Assembly: GCA_013822765.1 (NCBI GenBank)
Contig: PNKY01000013.1
Coordinates: 62,001 to 126,000 of the forward strand
DNA: 64,000 nt
Source of the DNA: Rhodospirillum sp.
GTDB lineage: Bacteria; Pseudomonadota; Alphaproteobacteria; Dongiales; Dongiaceae
Reading direction: 5' to 3'
Part shown: one piece after another, positions 8,931 through 18,403 of the stretch
How positions within the stretch are numbered: the stretch's first letter is position 1
How the letters are laid out: each line of letters begins with the position of its first letter
Position numbers and translations under genes: made by a program
The notes under the pieces: generated by a model
Told to the model about the DNA's origin: nothing
Databases searched by the model: none
The model's input: only the letters and a program-made list of their open reading frames with translations

Positions 8931-9146
8931 CAGTATCCTCCCAGGTTCTTCTCGTTTCGCTCTGCAGCGAGGCAGGCGATCTTGGTGCTTGATCGCGGGA
9001 TAGGACGCTTTTGCTTTTATGTATCCCTACGACGGATTGATACGTTTTCAGATCACGGCTTGCCTGTCAACGCGTTTGGATCATACATTATTGACAGCAG
9101 TCGTGCGTGATCTCAGCCAACGCGCGTCTTGATGGGGGAGCCGTCC
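8931..9146. promoter_or_regulatory. Divergent control region between the importer operon and the GntR gene
   Basis: This 216-base AT-richer gap should carry promoters for both directions. A TTGACA lies on the minus strand at 9070-9065, facing the binding-protein gene, but its -10 is weak. GTATC (9020 region) and GATAC arms 13 bases apart are a possible operator for the GntR protein. None of these sites is decisive. Confidence 0.4.
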
Positions 9147-9857
9147 GTGGGCGAAACGAGCACTTTCAAAGCCAAGCCACCCACAGGGACTGATCCCATC
9201 GGTGCTTCCAGCGAAGGCGCCTCGGTGTACGAATTGATCAGGGAAGACATCGTCGAGGGCCGCCTCGCGGCCAACGAACGGCTCGTGGTCGCCGATCTCG
9301 CTCAGCGTCACGGCACGTCGACCAACCCTGTGCGCGAGGCTCTGCAGCTGTTGCGGGGCGAGGGTTTTGTCATCTTTGCCGCCAACCGCGGAGCGCGCGT
9401 AAGGCCCATCGATCAGGATTTTGTCCGCGATGTTTACGAGATCGGCGTTCTGATCGAGCCAGCCCTGACGCGATGGTTCGTGAACATGGCGACCGGCGAG
9501 GACATCGCCGAACTCGAGCGCATCCAGCGCCTGATTGAGGAGAACAATTTCGCGGACACTTTCAGGCACAGCGAGCTCGATACCGCCTTTCACACCGTGA
9601 TGTACGAGCGGCACTACAATCGCCATGCCGTCGAGCTCTGGTGGAAGCATCGCGAAGTGCTGCGAGCCGTAAGCCGGCGCTTCAATTTCACCATCGCCCG
9701 CCGTGCCGCGATCATGAGGGAGCACCGCGAACTCATCACGCTTGTAAGGACCGGAGAAGCCGACAAGGCGGCCGAACTGGTTGCCCGCCATGTCGACGGT
9801 GCAGGCCGGCATGTTCTCGAACAGATGCGCGCACGCAACGCCGCTCGGGCCGGGTAG
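9147..9857 (+). CDS. GntR-family transcriptional regulator (FadR/FCD subgroup)
   Basis: The 236-residue protein has an N-terminal winged helix-turn-helix (VYELIREDIVEGRLA to TSTNPVREALQLLRGEGF). It is followed by an all-helical FCD effector domain with the metal-site pattern ELDTAFHTVMYERH and a later HVDGAGRH. FCD regulators bind small organic acids and usually repress nearby catabolic genes. GTG 9147 is chosen because GGGGGAG ends six bases before it; TTG 9129 and ATG 9132 would place that site inside the gene. It is divergent from the importer operon and upstream of three enolase-superfamily genes, so it probably controls both. Confidence 0.9.
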   Translation: MGETSTFKAKPPTGTDPIGASSEGASVYELIREDIVEGRLAANERLVVADLAQRHGTSTNPVREALQLLRGEGFVIFAANRGARVRPIDQDFVRDVYEIGVLIEPALTRWFVNMATGEDIAELERIQRLIEENNFADTFRHSELDTAFHTVMYERHYNRHAVELWWKHREVLRAVSRRFNFTIARRAAIMREHRELITLVRTGEADKAAELVARHVDGAGRHVLEQMRARNAARAG

Positions 9858-9913
9858 AACGAAGATCCAGCCCAGATCGCCGGCGTGACCGATTCATACA
9901 GGGACGGGTAGCG

Positions 9914-11080
9914 ATGAAGATAACAAGCGTTCGGCCGTGGCTGATCGAGTCCAAAGCCTCCTATTGGGGGGAATTCCTGTTCGTCGAAGTGACGACCGAC
10001 GAGGGGGTGAGCGGTTGGGGAGAGATCACGACCACCACCAAGCTCGCCAACCGGGCGCTCTGCACGATCCTGCGGCAGATCGGCCTCGCCGTTGCGGGCG
10101 AGGACCCCGCACGCATCGAGTATCTCTGGCACAAGATTTTCCGCAGCTTCACCTACATGGGCAGCCGCGGCGCCGCCGTCGAATGCGTAAGTGCCATCGA
10201 TATCGCCCTTTGGGATATCCGGGGCAAGGTCCTCGGCAAGCCGATATACGAGCTGCTCGGCGGGGCGGTGCGCGATGAAGTTGCGCTCTACACCCACCCT
10301 GACCAGTCCAAATTCACCAGCAAGGAGGGCGTGGTCCGGGAGATCAGGGATATCGTCGAGTCCGGTCATACCGCGTTGAAGTTCGATCCTTACCCCCACC
10401 AGGGCCGCAAGGCCGGCGGCGTGGCCCGCGAATGGCGGGACGGGTACCTCGATGGCAGCATGACCCGCAAGGACGAGCGCAAGGCCGCCGAGCTCACGGC
10501 TTTGATCCGCGAAACGGCGGGGCCCGATGTCGAAATCCTCATCGATGCGCATGGTCGCTTCGACGTCCCCACCGCCATTCGTCTCTGCCGGAGCCTCGAA
10601 GAAGCCGGCCAAATCGACTGGTTCGAAGAGCCATGCCCGCCAGAGAGCCTCAACGCCCTCAAGCAGGTGCGCGAGAAGGTCAGCGCCCCCATCTCGTGGG
10701 GCGAGCGCGGGCATACGAAGTGGGATTTCGTGCCGGTCCTCGAGAATAAGCTGGCCGACTACATCATGCCGGATGTCACCTGGACCGGCGGCATTACCGA
10801 GCTCAAGAAGATTTCCGCTCTGTGCGAAGCCTACTACATCCCGGTCTCGCCACACGACGCGGCGGGACCGATCAATGTGGTTGCCGGAGCGCAGGTGATG
10901 ATGACCGTTCCGAATTTCTACAAACTCGAAACGTCGGAGTGGAACTTGAGCAAGTACGATCCTCTCATCGACAGACCACTGGACAATTCGAACGGCAGCC
11001 TCAAGCTACCGTCGACGCCGGGCCTCGGCATCGAGATGAACCGCGACTACCTGCAGGCCAACGAGATCGAGCTGGGCTAG
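9914..11080 (+). CDS. Mandelate racemase/galactonate dehydratase-like enzyme (paralogue 2)
   Basis: The 388-residue enolase-superfamily enzyme carries the signature CVSAIDIALWDIRGKVLG (residues 91-108). The catalytic set is D-x-H (Asp211, His213), FEEP (Glu238/239), GER (Glu264) and SPHDAAGP (His314). These are the residues used by sugar-acid dehydratases of the galactonate dehydratase type. It differs clearly from the enzyme at 3215-4378, so a recent duplication is unlikely. It follows the GntR gene by 56 bases on the same strand. A sugar-acid dehydratase role is well supported; the stereochemical substrate is not. Confidence 0.87.
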   Translation: MKITSVRPWLIESKASYWGEFLFVEVTTDEGVSGWGEITTTTKLANRALCTILRQIGLAVAGEDPARIEYLWHKIFRSFTYMGSRGAAVECVSAIDIALWDIRGKVLGKPIYELLGGAVRDEVALYTHPDQSKFTSKEGVVREIRDIVESGHTALKFDPYPHQGRKAGGVAREWRDGYLDGSMTRKDERKAAELTALIRETAGPDVEILIDAHGRFDVPTAIRLCRSLEEAGQIDWFEEPCPPESLNALKQVREKVSAPISWGERGHTKWDFVPVLENKLADYIMPDVTWTGGITELKKISALCEAYYIPVSPHDAAGPINVVAGAQVMMTVPNFYKLETSEWNLSKYDPLIDRPLDNSNGSLKLPSTPGLGIEMNRDYLQANEIELG

Positions 11081-11136
11081 CGCTCGACGCTGAGTCACAG
11101 GCTCATGCCGAAGTGGAGCAGCCCCGAGGAGGGCCC

Positions 11137-12468
11137 ATGAACCGGGTCAACACCAACTCCAAGCCGTCCGAGCTTCGCATCACCGACATGCGGGTGGCCG
11201 AAATCGTTGGCGCCCCGTTCACCTCGGCGCTGCTCAAGATCTACACCAACCAGGGCATCGTGGGACTCGGCGAGGTGCGGGACGGCGCCAGCGCCACCTA
11301 TGCGCTGATGCTCAAGAGCCGGTTGCTCGGCGAGAACCCCTGCGACATCGACCGCCTGTTCCGCCGCATCAAGCAATTCGGCGGGCATGGCCGGCAGGGT
11401 GGCGGCGTGTCCGCGGTTGAAATCGCGCTCTGGGACCTCGCCGGCAAGGCCTATGGCGTTCCGATCTACCAGATGCTCGGCGGCCGCTTCCGCGAGAAGG
11501 TGCGGATCTATTGCGACACCGACGCGAGCGTGCCGAGCGGGACCGAAACCGGCAAGCGCCTCAAGGAGCGCATGGAGCTCGGCTTCACCTTCCTCAAGAT
11601 GGACCTTGGCCTGATGCAGATCGCGGATGTCCCCGGCTCCGTCGTGGCCCCCGCCGGTTCGCTCGAAGGCTACCGGGTCCACCCCGGACGCGGCCCGGTC
11701 AAGACCATGGCGGATCGGCGCGCCCGCAACGCGGTTTACGATGTTCACAACGTCCGCCACCCTTTTACGGGCCTCCACTTCACCGACAAAGGGCTCGACC
11801 TGTTGGAGCAGTACATTGCCGAGGTGCGCGAGGTCATCGGGATGGAGATCCCGCTCGCCATCGACCATGTCGGCCACATCTCGCTGCAGAACGGCATCCG
11901 CCTCGCCAGGCGGATCGAAAAATACGTGCCTGCGTGGCTCGAGGACGTGATCCCCTGGCAGTATACGGACCAGTATCGGCAGCTGCAGGAAGCGACCACC
12001 GTGCCGATCTGCACTGGCGAGGACATCTACCTCAAGGAGGACTTCGAGCCCCTGCTGAAGAGCGGCGGCGTCTCGGTGATCCACCCTGACCTGCTCACGT
12101 CAGGCGGCATCCTCGAGACCAAGAAGATCGGCGACATGGCGCAGGACCACGGCGTCGCCATGGCCATCCACATGGCGGAAAGCCCGATCGCGGCCATGGC
12201 CGCGGCGCACGTCGCGGTCGCCACCGAAAACTTCATGGCGCTCGAGTATCACTCGGTCGAAGTGCCGTGGTGGGATGACATCGTCACCGGCCTCCCGAAG
12301 CCCCTCGTCAAGGACGGCTTCATCCATGTTCCCGACAAGCCGGGCCTCGGCATCGACGACGTTGTCGATGAGGTGATCTCGCAACACCTGCAGCCGCACG
12401 CCACCGGCATCTGGCAGCCGACCGACCAGTGGGACGACGAATATTCCTGGGATCGCACCTGGAGCTGA
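11137..12468 (+). CDS. Enolase-superfamily enzyme with LED motif (paralogue 3)
   Basis: This 443-residue protein has the MR/MLE barrel and signature GVSAVEIALWDLAGKAYG. It has LAIDHVGH where the first metal Asp lies, WLEDVIPW in place of the usual EEP, GEDIY for the third ligand and a later IHMAESPIAA histidine. An insertion of about 50 residues follows the FLKMDLG strand, making it longer than the 380-400 usual for the family. A GGAGGG ribosome site precedes ATG 11137. It is probably a sugar-acid dehydratase or epimerase in the same operon as its neighbours; the altered motif places it in a different subgroup from paralogues 1 and 2. Confidence 0.83.
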   Translation: MNRVNTNSKPSELRITDMRVAEIVGAPFTSALLKIYTNQGIVGLGEVRDGASATYALMLKSRLLGENPCDIDRLFRRIKQFGGHGRQGGGVSAVEIALWDLAGKAYGVPIYQMLGGRFREKVRIYCDTDASVPSGTETGKRLKERMELGFTFLKMDLGLMQIADVPGSVVAPAGSLEGYRVHPGRGPVKTMADRRARNAVYDVHNVRHPFTGLHFTDKGLDLLEQYIAEVREVIGMEIPLAIDHVGHISLQNGIRLARRIEKYVPAWLEDVIPWQYTDQYRQLQEATTVPICTGEDIYLKEDFEPLLKSGGVSVIHPDLLTSGGILETKKIGDMAQDHGVAMAIHMAESPIAAMAAAHVAVATENFMALEYHSVEVPWWDDIVTGLPKPLVKDGFIHVPDKPGLGIDDVVDEVISQHLQPHATGIWQPTDQWDDEYSWDRTWS

Positions 12469-12514
12469 CGCGCACGCAAATGCAATTTCTCACCGCACGA
12501 GCAAGATACGAAAA

Positions 12515-13714
12515 ATGAAGATCACCGACCTGCGCTGCGCCGTCATCGGCCGGCATCCGATCGTCCGCATCGTCACCGACGAGGGCCTCTATGGCCTCGG
12601 TGAAGTCGAATGCACCAAGACCTATCTGAAGCCGTGGGTAATGCACTTCAAGGATGCCTTGATCGGCGAGGATCCGACCGATGTCGAGCGCGTCATGCTG
12701 AAGATACGGCAGCGCGGCAGCTTCAAGCCATACGGCGCCGCCGTCAGCGTCATCGAGCACGCCCTGTGGGATATCGCCGGCAAGGCCGCGGGCGTTCCCG
12801 CCTACAAGCTGCTCGGCGGCAAGGTGCGCGACAAGGTGCGCGTCTATAACGGTTCGATTCGGCAGAAGCGTACCGGCGACAAGCCGGAGGACTATGCCGC
12901 TGACGTGAAGTGGATGAAGGAGCGGCCCGAGAACTTCTTCATGGTGAAGCAGGGGATCTCCTTCCACTCCAACATGAAGGACACGATCGATGACTTCCAT
13001 TACGGCGTGAAGCCGGCTAAATCGGGCTATCACGGCATGATGGACCAGGGGATGATTTCCGAGCGTGGCTTCAACCACATGCTCGATTGCGTCATCGCCA
13101 TGAAGGAAGTGCTCGGTGACAAGGTGAGCCTGGCGCTCGACTGCGGTCCGGGCTGGATGCTGCCCGACGCAATCAAGTTCGCGCGCGCGGTCGAGAGACA
13201 CAACATCATGTGGCTCGAGGACATGCTGACCGGCGACTACGTGCCGTGGGTCAACCCGCAGGCGTATCGCGAGCTCACGCTCTCGACCTCGACGCCGATC
13301 CACACCGGCGAACAGATCTACTCGCGCCATAACTTCAAGGAGCTGATCGAGACGCAGGCGGTGCGGGTGATCGGGCCGGACCCGGCGGACGTCGGCGGCA
13401 TGGCCGAGCTAAAGTGGGTCGCCGAGCACGCCTACATGCACTCGATCCTGATGGCCCCGCACGGCACCGCCAACGGCCTGCTCGGCCTGGGCGCGCTGAT
13501 CAATGTTTGCGCCACCCTGCCCGCCAACTACATCGCCTTCGAATACCCGAGCGCCTCCGACCCGTGGTGGGAAGACATCGTGATCGGCCTGCCCAAGCAG
13601 GTGGTCAAGGATTCGATGATCGATCTGCTCGAGGCCCCCGGTCTCGGCCTCGATATCGACGCCGAAGGCGCCAAGAAGTACTTAATGGAAGCGGACCAGG
13701 GGTTCTTCGACTGA
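12515..13714 (+). CDS. Enolase-superfamily enzyme with LED motif (paralogue 4)
   Basis: The 399-residue protein starts MKITDLRCAVIG and has the capping domain, the signature VSVIEHALWDIAGKAAGVP and the barrel motifs LALDCGPGW, WLEDMLTGDYVPW, HTGEQIY and MAPHGTANG. The LED form of the second metal motif is shared with the gene just upstream, so these two belong together, while the enzymes at 3215 and 9914 form the other type. It is likely another acid-sugar dehydratase or racemase. It is the last gene of the plus-strand run; a long imperfect inverted repeat lies seven bases after its stop. Confidence 0.84.
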   Translation: MKITDLRCAVIGRHPIVRIVTDEGLYGLGEVECTKTYLKPWVMHFKDALIGEDPTDVERVMLKIRQRGSFKPYGAAVSVIEHALWDIAGKAAGVPAYKLLGGKVRDKVRVYNGSIRQKRTGDKPEDYAADVKWMKERPENFFMVKQGISFHSNMKDTIDDFHYGVKPAKSGYHGMMDQGMISERGFNHMLDCVIAMKEVLGDKVSLALDCGPGWMLPDAIKFARAVERHNIMWLEDMLTGDYVPWVNPQAYRELTLSTSTPIHTGEQIYSRHNFKELIETQAVRVIGPDPADVGGMAELKWVAEHAYMHSILMAPHGTANGLLGLGALINVCATLPANYIAFEYPSASDPWWEDIVIGLPKQVVKDSMIDLLEAPGLGLDIDAEGAKKYLMEADQGFFD

Positions 13715-13720
13715 TAGGGA

Positions 13721-13779
13721 CGAGGCAGTCACTATCCCTTCGCAATGTGCGCTGATGGGATAGACTGGCTGCTTCCTCG
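13721..13779. terminator. Imperfect inverted repeat between convergent genes, possible bidirectional terminator
   Basis: The arms at 13721-13738 (CGAGGCAGTCACTATCCC) and 13757-13779 pair through CTATCCC/GGGATAG and the outer GAGG/CCTC blocks, with mismatches between them. The element sits in the 95-base gap between the enolase-family gene (+) and the transglutaminase-like gene (-). There is no strong T-run, so termination efficiency is uncertain. Confidence 0.4.
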
Positions 13780-13809
13780 CTACGATGCGCGCATCACGGA
13801 ATCGACTCC

Positions 13810-14913
13810 CTAGCTGCCCAACTCCGTCGCGGTGATGGCATAGCTGAATTGGTCGGGCTCAAGAGGATCGAGCTGGCGCGATCCTGTTTCCGCCTGCGGG
13901 TACATCAGAAATCCGAGCTCCGGCCAAGCGCTGCCCGGCAGGGCCACATCATGAGCCACGTTGTAAGCCAACCAGTTGCCCTCCCAGGCTCCGAACAGCG
14001 TCTTGCGGGCGGCGGTGACCTTGGGATCGCCGACCGCCAGGTTTCCAGGCGGCTCCTCGAGTACGACTTTCCGAACGTCGGCAGGGTCGACCGGGACCCA
14101 GCCGAAGTCCGAGAGGAACACCTCGGCGCGGCAATGCTGCGATTTGGTCACGACGTCTGATTTGGCGCCCAGGCTCTGATAGCCGAACCTGGAAGGTGCG
14201 ACGCGGATTCCATAGATGTCGCGCGCCGGGAGTCCGGCTGCGCGCGCCAGGCCGACATAGAGCGCGTTCAGGTCCGCGCACTTTCCGCTCAGATTGTTGA
14301 GGCTGAGCATGGCAGCGATGTCGCCACGGCCGCACCCGCGCACCTTGCCGTCCCGGAAGGTGTTGTCGACGACCCACTCGTAGATGGCTCGCGCCTTGTC
14401 GTAGTCGGACTCCAATCCAGCAACGATCTGGTCCGACGTCTGCTTCACCAGGCCAACGACCGGGATCAACGCAGTGCTCTCGGTGTAGAGCGCGCGCTCG
14501 GCATCGGACAACGCAATGACGCCACCAGGCTTGTCGAAATTGATGGCACGATCCTGAGTCGTGACCGTGCTCACGACCTCCAGAGTCGGCACGCGTTGGC
14601 CACCATCCCATTGGGCGTGCAAAATCTGCGCGGCATACTTGCCGTCCTGGACCACGGTGACGGCAGCGGCGTTGGTCGACCATTCGCTCGGTTCTGAGCG
14701 GAACCACGCCGTCTCGGTGAGGGACGGGACGGGGACCCAGGCTTGACTTGCCCCTTCGGGCTCTTTGATCTCGATGCGCGTGCTTAGCTGGAACCGGCGC
14801 CAGGTGCCGGGCTGCGGCGCGAACGTCACCTCGGCGCGCGATGATCGAGGCACCACAGAAAGCATGGAGATTGCAACACTCGCCTTCAGGAAGTCCCGCC
14901 GCTCGATGCTCAT
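13810..14913 (-). CDS. Tat-exported transglutaminase-like protein
   Basis: The 367-residue protein begins with a twin-arginine signal (RRDFLKASVAISML), so it is exported folded to the periplasm. The core has the papain-like transglutaminase triad pattern: Cys in SGKCADLNALYVGLARAAG, His in SQHCRAEVFL and Asp in PVDPADV. Bacterial members are often proteases, peptidoglycan or amide-bond enzymes rather than true cross-linkers. ATG 14913 is chosen because GGAGG lies five bases upstream and the Tat motif then falls at the very N-terminus; longer in-frame starts do not make a better signal. It is a monocistron facing away from the formate dehydrogenase operon. Confidence 0.82.
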   Translation of the reverse strand: MSIERRDFLKASVAISMLSVVPRSSRAEVTFAPQPGTWRRFQLSTRIEIKEPEGASQAWVPVPSLTETAWFRSEPSEWSTNAAAVTVVQDGKYAAQILHAQWDGGQRVPTLEVVSTVTTQDRAINFDKPGGVIALSDAERALYTESTALIPVVGLVKQTSDQIVAGLESDYDKARAIYEWVVDNTFRDGKVRGCGRGDIAAMLSLNNLSGKCADLNALYVGLARAAGLPARDIYGIRVAPSRFGYQSLGAKSDVVTKSQHCRAEVFLSDFGWVPVDPADVRKVVLEEPPGNLAVGDPKVTAARKTLFGAWEGNWLAYNVAHDVALPGSAWPELGFLMYPQAETGSRQLDPLEPDQFSYAITATELGS

Positions 14914-15310
14914 GAACGCCTCCTTGTCGCGACTCGCGCGCGATCCTGCTGCGGCGCACATAGAGGGGCGCCTGCATTGCGATGCCGGTTTGTTGGTGGG
15001 AAACGGAGATGTCCTGTGCCCCGAACCTCGGGAGCTGATCTGTCCGTCACGCGGGTGAGAATGGAGTCGCCTGAGCCGCGGCGTCAAATCACAATCGCCA
15101 TCACCCAATCCTATGATTGGGCGAAGAAACGATTCCGATCGCGCGTGCGATTTCGATCTTTCGGACAAGGCCAGCAATCACCGTTGCGTTGTCCTTAAAG
15201 TGGTTCCAAAATGTCACCACAGTGACTGCGGAACCTCGTGAGCTGGCTTCGTCGCTCGCAAGTCGAGAACGGTCGCCAGCCGGGACACACTCTGGGGAGG
15301 GACCGGTACT
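14914..15310. other. Divergent intergenic region upstream of the formate dehydrogenase operon
   Basis: This 397-base gap separates the transglutaminase-like gene (-) from fdnG (+) and must hold the promoters of both. Two dyads are visible: CCCAATC-ctat-GATTGGG at 15104-15121, and the nested dyad at 15202-15235. I see no clear sigma-54 (-24/-12) or strong sigma-70 box. Confidence 0.5.
15202..15235 (+). promoter_or_regulatory. Nested dyad upstream of fdnG
   Basis: GGTTCC (15202-15207) pairs with GGAACC (15230-15235), and inside it GTCAC (15213-15217) pairs with GTGAC (15222-15226) around CACA. The element ends 75 bases before the fdnG start. It could be an operator for the selenium/formate operon or a hairpin in its leader RNA. 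Confidence 0.4.
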
Positions 15311-18300
15311 ATGAACATGGAACTCTCGCGACGCACCTTGCTCAAAGGTGTCGGCGTGGGGTTGGCCGGGACGGCGCTTGGTGCATTTGGCTTCGGCGGC
15401 ATAGAAGCCGCTTACGCCAAGGAGATTCGAGCGTTCAAACTGGTCGGCACCACTGAAACCCGCAACACATGCCCGTACTGCTCCGTCGCTTGCGGCGTGA
15501 TCCTGTATTCCAAGGGCGACCTGAAGAAAGGCGAGAAGGCCGAGATCACCCATATCGAGGGTGATACCGACCATCCGACCAATCGCGGCACGCTGTGCCC
15601 GAAGGGCGCGGCGCTGCTCGACTTCGTCAAGTCGGACACGCGCCTCACCAAGCCGCAGATCCGCAAGCCGGGCGCGAACAAGTTCGAAGATATCACCTGG
15701 GACGAGGCGCTCGACAGCATCGCGCGCCATCTCAAGGATGATCGCGACGCGAACTTCGTGGCGCAGAACCAGGATGGCGTGACGGTGAACCGGTGGACCA
15801 CCACCGGCTTCCTCGCGGCGTCGGCGACCACCAACGAAACGGCGTTCCTGACCTACAAAGTGGTCCGCAGCGCCGGGATGATCGTATTCGACAACCAAGC
15901 GCGGGTTTGACACGGCCCAACGGTGGCGAGTCTCGCCCCAACATTCGGCCGTGGCGCAATGACGAATTCCTGGACCGACATCCGGAATACGGATCTTGTC
16001 GTCATCATGGGCGGCAATGCCGCCGAGGCGCATCCGTGCGGCTTCAAGTGGGTCACGGAGGCTAAGGCCAGCCGCGGCGCCAAGCTGATCGTGGTGGACC
16101 CCAGATTCACCCGCTCTGCCTCGGTCGCGGACGTCTACGCGCCGATCCGGCAAGGCACCGACATCGCCTTCCTGATGGGCCTCATCAACCACTGCATCCA
16201 GAACGACAAGGTGCAGTGGGACTATGTGAAGGCGTTCACCAACGCGCCGTACATCGTCAAGGACGGCTTCGGCTATCAGGACGGCCTGTTCACGGGCTAT
16301 GACGAGTCGAAGCGCGACTATGACAAGTCGAGCTGGGACTATCAGCTCGGCGAGGACGGCTTCGTCCAGATTGACGAGACGCTGACCAATCCGCGCTGCG
16401 TGTGGAACCTGCTGAAGCAGCATGTCTCCATCTACACGCCGGAGATGGTGGAGCGGATCTGCGGCACGCCGAAGGACAAGTACGTGAAGATCGCCGAGAT
16501 GGTCGCCGAGTGCTCCTCGAAGACCAAGACCATGACGTCGATGTACGCGCTTGGATGGACCCAGCATTCCAAGGGCTCGCAGAACATCCGCGGCATGGCG
16601 ATGCTGCAGCTCATCCTCGGCAATATCGGCGTGCGCGGCGGCGGCATGAACGCACTCCGCGGCCACTCCAACATCCAGGGGCTGACCGACATCGGCCTGA
16701 TGTCGAACCTGCTGCCTGGCTATTTGACCCTGCCCAACCAGAAAGAGGTGGACTTCGACACCTACATGTCGACCCGCGGCTTCAAGCCGCTGCGGCCCGA
16801 CCAGATGAGCTACTGGCAGAACTACAAAAAGTTCTTCGTCAGCTTCCAGAAGTCGATGTGGGGCGAGGCGGCGACGCCGGAGAACCAATTTGCGTACGAC
16901 TGGCTGCCGAAGATGGACGTGCCGGCCTATGACGTGCTGCGCGCGTTCGAGCTCATGCACCAGGGCAAGATGACGGGCTACGTCTGCCAAGGCTTCAACC
17001 CGCTGCTCTCCTTCCCCAACCGGAAGAAGTGCACGGAGGCTCTTTCGAAGCTCAAGTTCCTGGTGACGATGGACCCGCTGGAGACCGAGACGTCCCGGTT
17101 CTGGGAGAATCACGGCGAATACAACGACGTCGATCCATCCGAGATCCAGACCGAGGTCATCCAGCTGCCCAGCACCTGCTTTGCGGAAGACGAAGGGTCG
17201 CTCACCAATTCCAGCCGCTGGCTGCAATGGCACTGGCCGGGCGGTTCGCCGCCAGGCGAGGCCAAGGTCGACACCTGGATCATGGGCCAGATCTGGAAAC
17301 GGATGAAGGCGCTGTACGAGAAGGAGGGCGGGCCGCTGCCCGACCCAATCCTCAAGCTGCGTTGGCCCTACGCCGATCCGGACGATCCGAAGGCCGACGA
17401 GATCGCGCGCGAGATCAACGGCTACGCGATCGAAGCGGTGTACGATCCGACCGACGCCACCAAGGTGCTGGTCGAAAAGGGCAAGCAGGTGGCCGGCTTC
17501 GCGCAGCTGCGCGACGACGGCTCCACCGCCAGCGGCTGCTGGATCTATGCCGGCTGCTTCAACGAGAACGGCAACAACATGGCGCGGCGGGACACCAGCG
17601 ATCCAGACGATGCCGGCTTCTATCCGAAGTGGGCGTTCTCCTGGCCGGCCAACCGGCGCATCCTGTACAACCGCGCCTCGGCCGACATGACCGGCCAGCC
17701 GTGGGATCCGAGCCGCAAGACCATCTCCTGGGATGGCACGAAGTGGTCGGGCTATGACGTTCCGGATATCGCTCCCACGGCGAAGCCGGACGTGGTCGGC
17801 CCGTTCATCATGAACCCGGAAGGGACGGCGCGGTTGTTCACCCGTGCCATGATGAAGGACGGTCCGTTCCCGGTGCACTACGAGCCGTTCGAGTCGCCGA
17901 TCGCCAACCCGATCGCCCCCAACGTGCGGGGCAATCCCGCCGCGCGCGTGTTCGAGGGCGACATGGCCCAGTTCGGCGATGCTGCGAAGTTCCCGTACGC
18001 GGCGACCTCCTACCGCCTGACCGAGCACTTCCACTTCTGGACCAAGCATGTCCAGCCCAACGCCGTGATGCAGCCCGAGTTCTTTGTCGAGATATCGGAG
18101 CAGCTGGCGGAGGAGAAGGGCATCAAATCCGGCGGGTGGGTCAAGGTCATGTCCAATCGCGGCGAGGTGAAAGCCAAGGCGGTGGTGACCAAGCGCATCA
18201 AGCCGCTGCAATGCGACGGCAAGACGGTGCATATCGTCGGCATACCGTTGCATTGGGGCTTCACGGGCGCAGCGAAAAAGGGCTTCGGCCCCAACACGCT

Positions 18301-18391
18301 GACGCCCTATGTCGGTGACGCCAATATCGAGACGCCGGAATACAAGGCGTTCCTGGTCGATATTGCGCCGCTGACCGAACCGGTCTCGTAG
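15311..18391 (+). CDS. fdnG: Selenocysteine-containing formate dehydrogenase, catalytic (alpha) subunit
   Basis: This is one gene read through an in-frame TGA at 15908-15910, giving a 1026-residue selenoprotein with Sec at residue 200. The N-terminus is a Tat signal (SRRTLLK, residues 6-12). The [4Fe-4S] ligands are Cys54, Cys57, Cys61 and Cys96. The residues after Sec (HGPTVASLAPTFGRGAMTN) match the FdnG/FdoG active site, and the rest is the molybdopterin-binding fold. It oxidises formate to CO2 and passes electrons through the beta and gamma subunits to quinone on the periplasmic side. A GGGAGG site precedes ATG 15311. Gene callers would split it in two at the TGA. Whether it is Fdn- or Fdo-type cannot be told. 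Confidence 0.95.
15908..15953 (+). promoter_or_regulatory. UGA-Sec codon and bacterial SECIS hairpin
   Basis: Directly after the TGA, CACGGCC (15911-15917) pairs perfectly with GGCCGTG (15947-15953). Within it, GGCG (15925-15928) and CGCC (15934-15937) close an AGTCT loop. The GUCU in the apical loop and its distance from UGA match the bacterial SECIS that binds SelB. It tells the ribosome to insert selenocysteine instead of stopping. Confidence 0.88.
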
Positions 18392-18403
18392 GGGAGGCGC
18401 GCC

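Noticed and set aside
15908..15910. TGA in fdnG as a nonsense mutation creating a pseudogene
   Set aside because: The frame continues with full homology, a SECIS hairpin follows, and selA, selB, selC and selD are in the same operon, so it is a selenocysteine codon.
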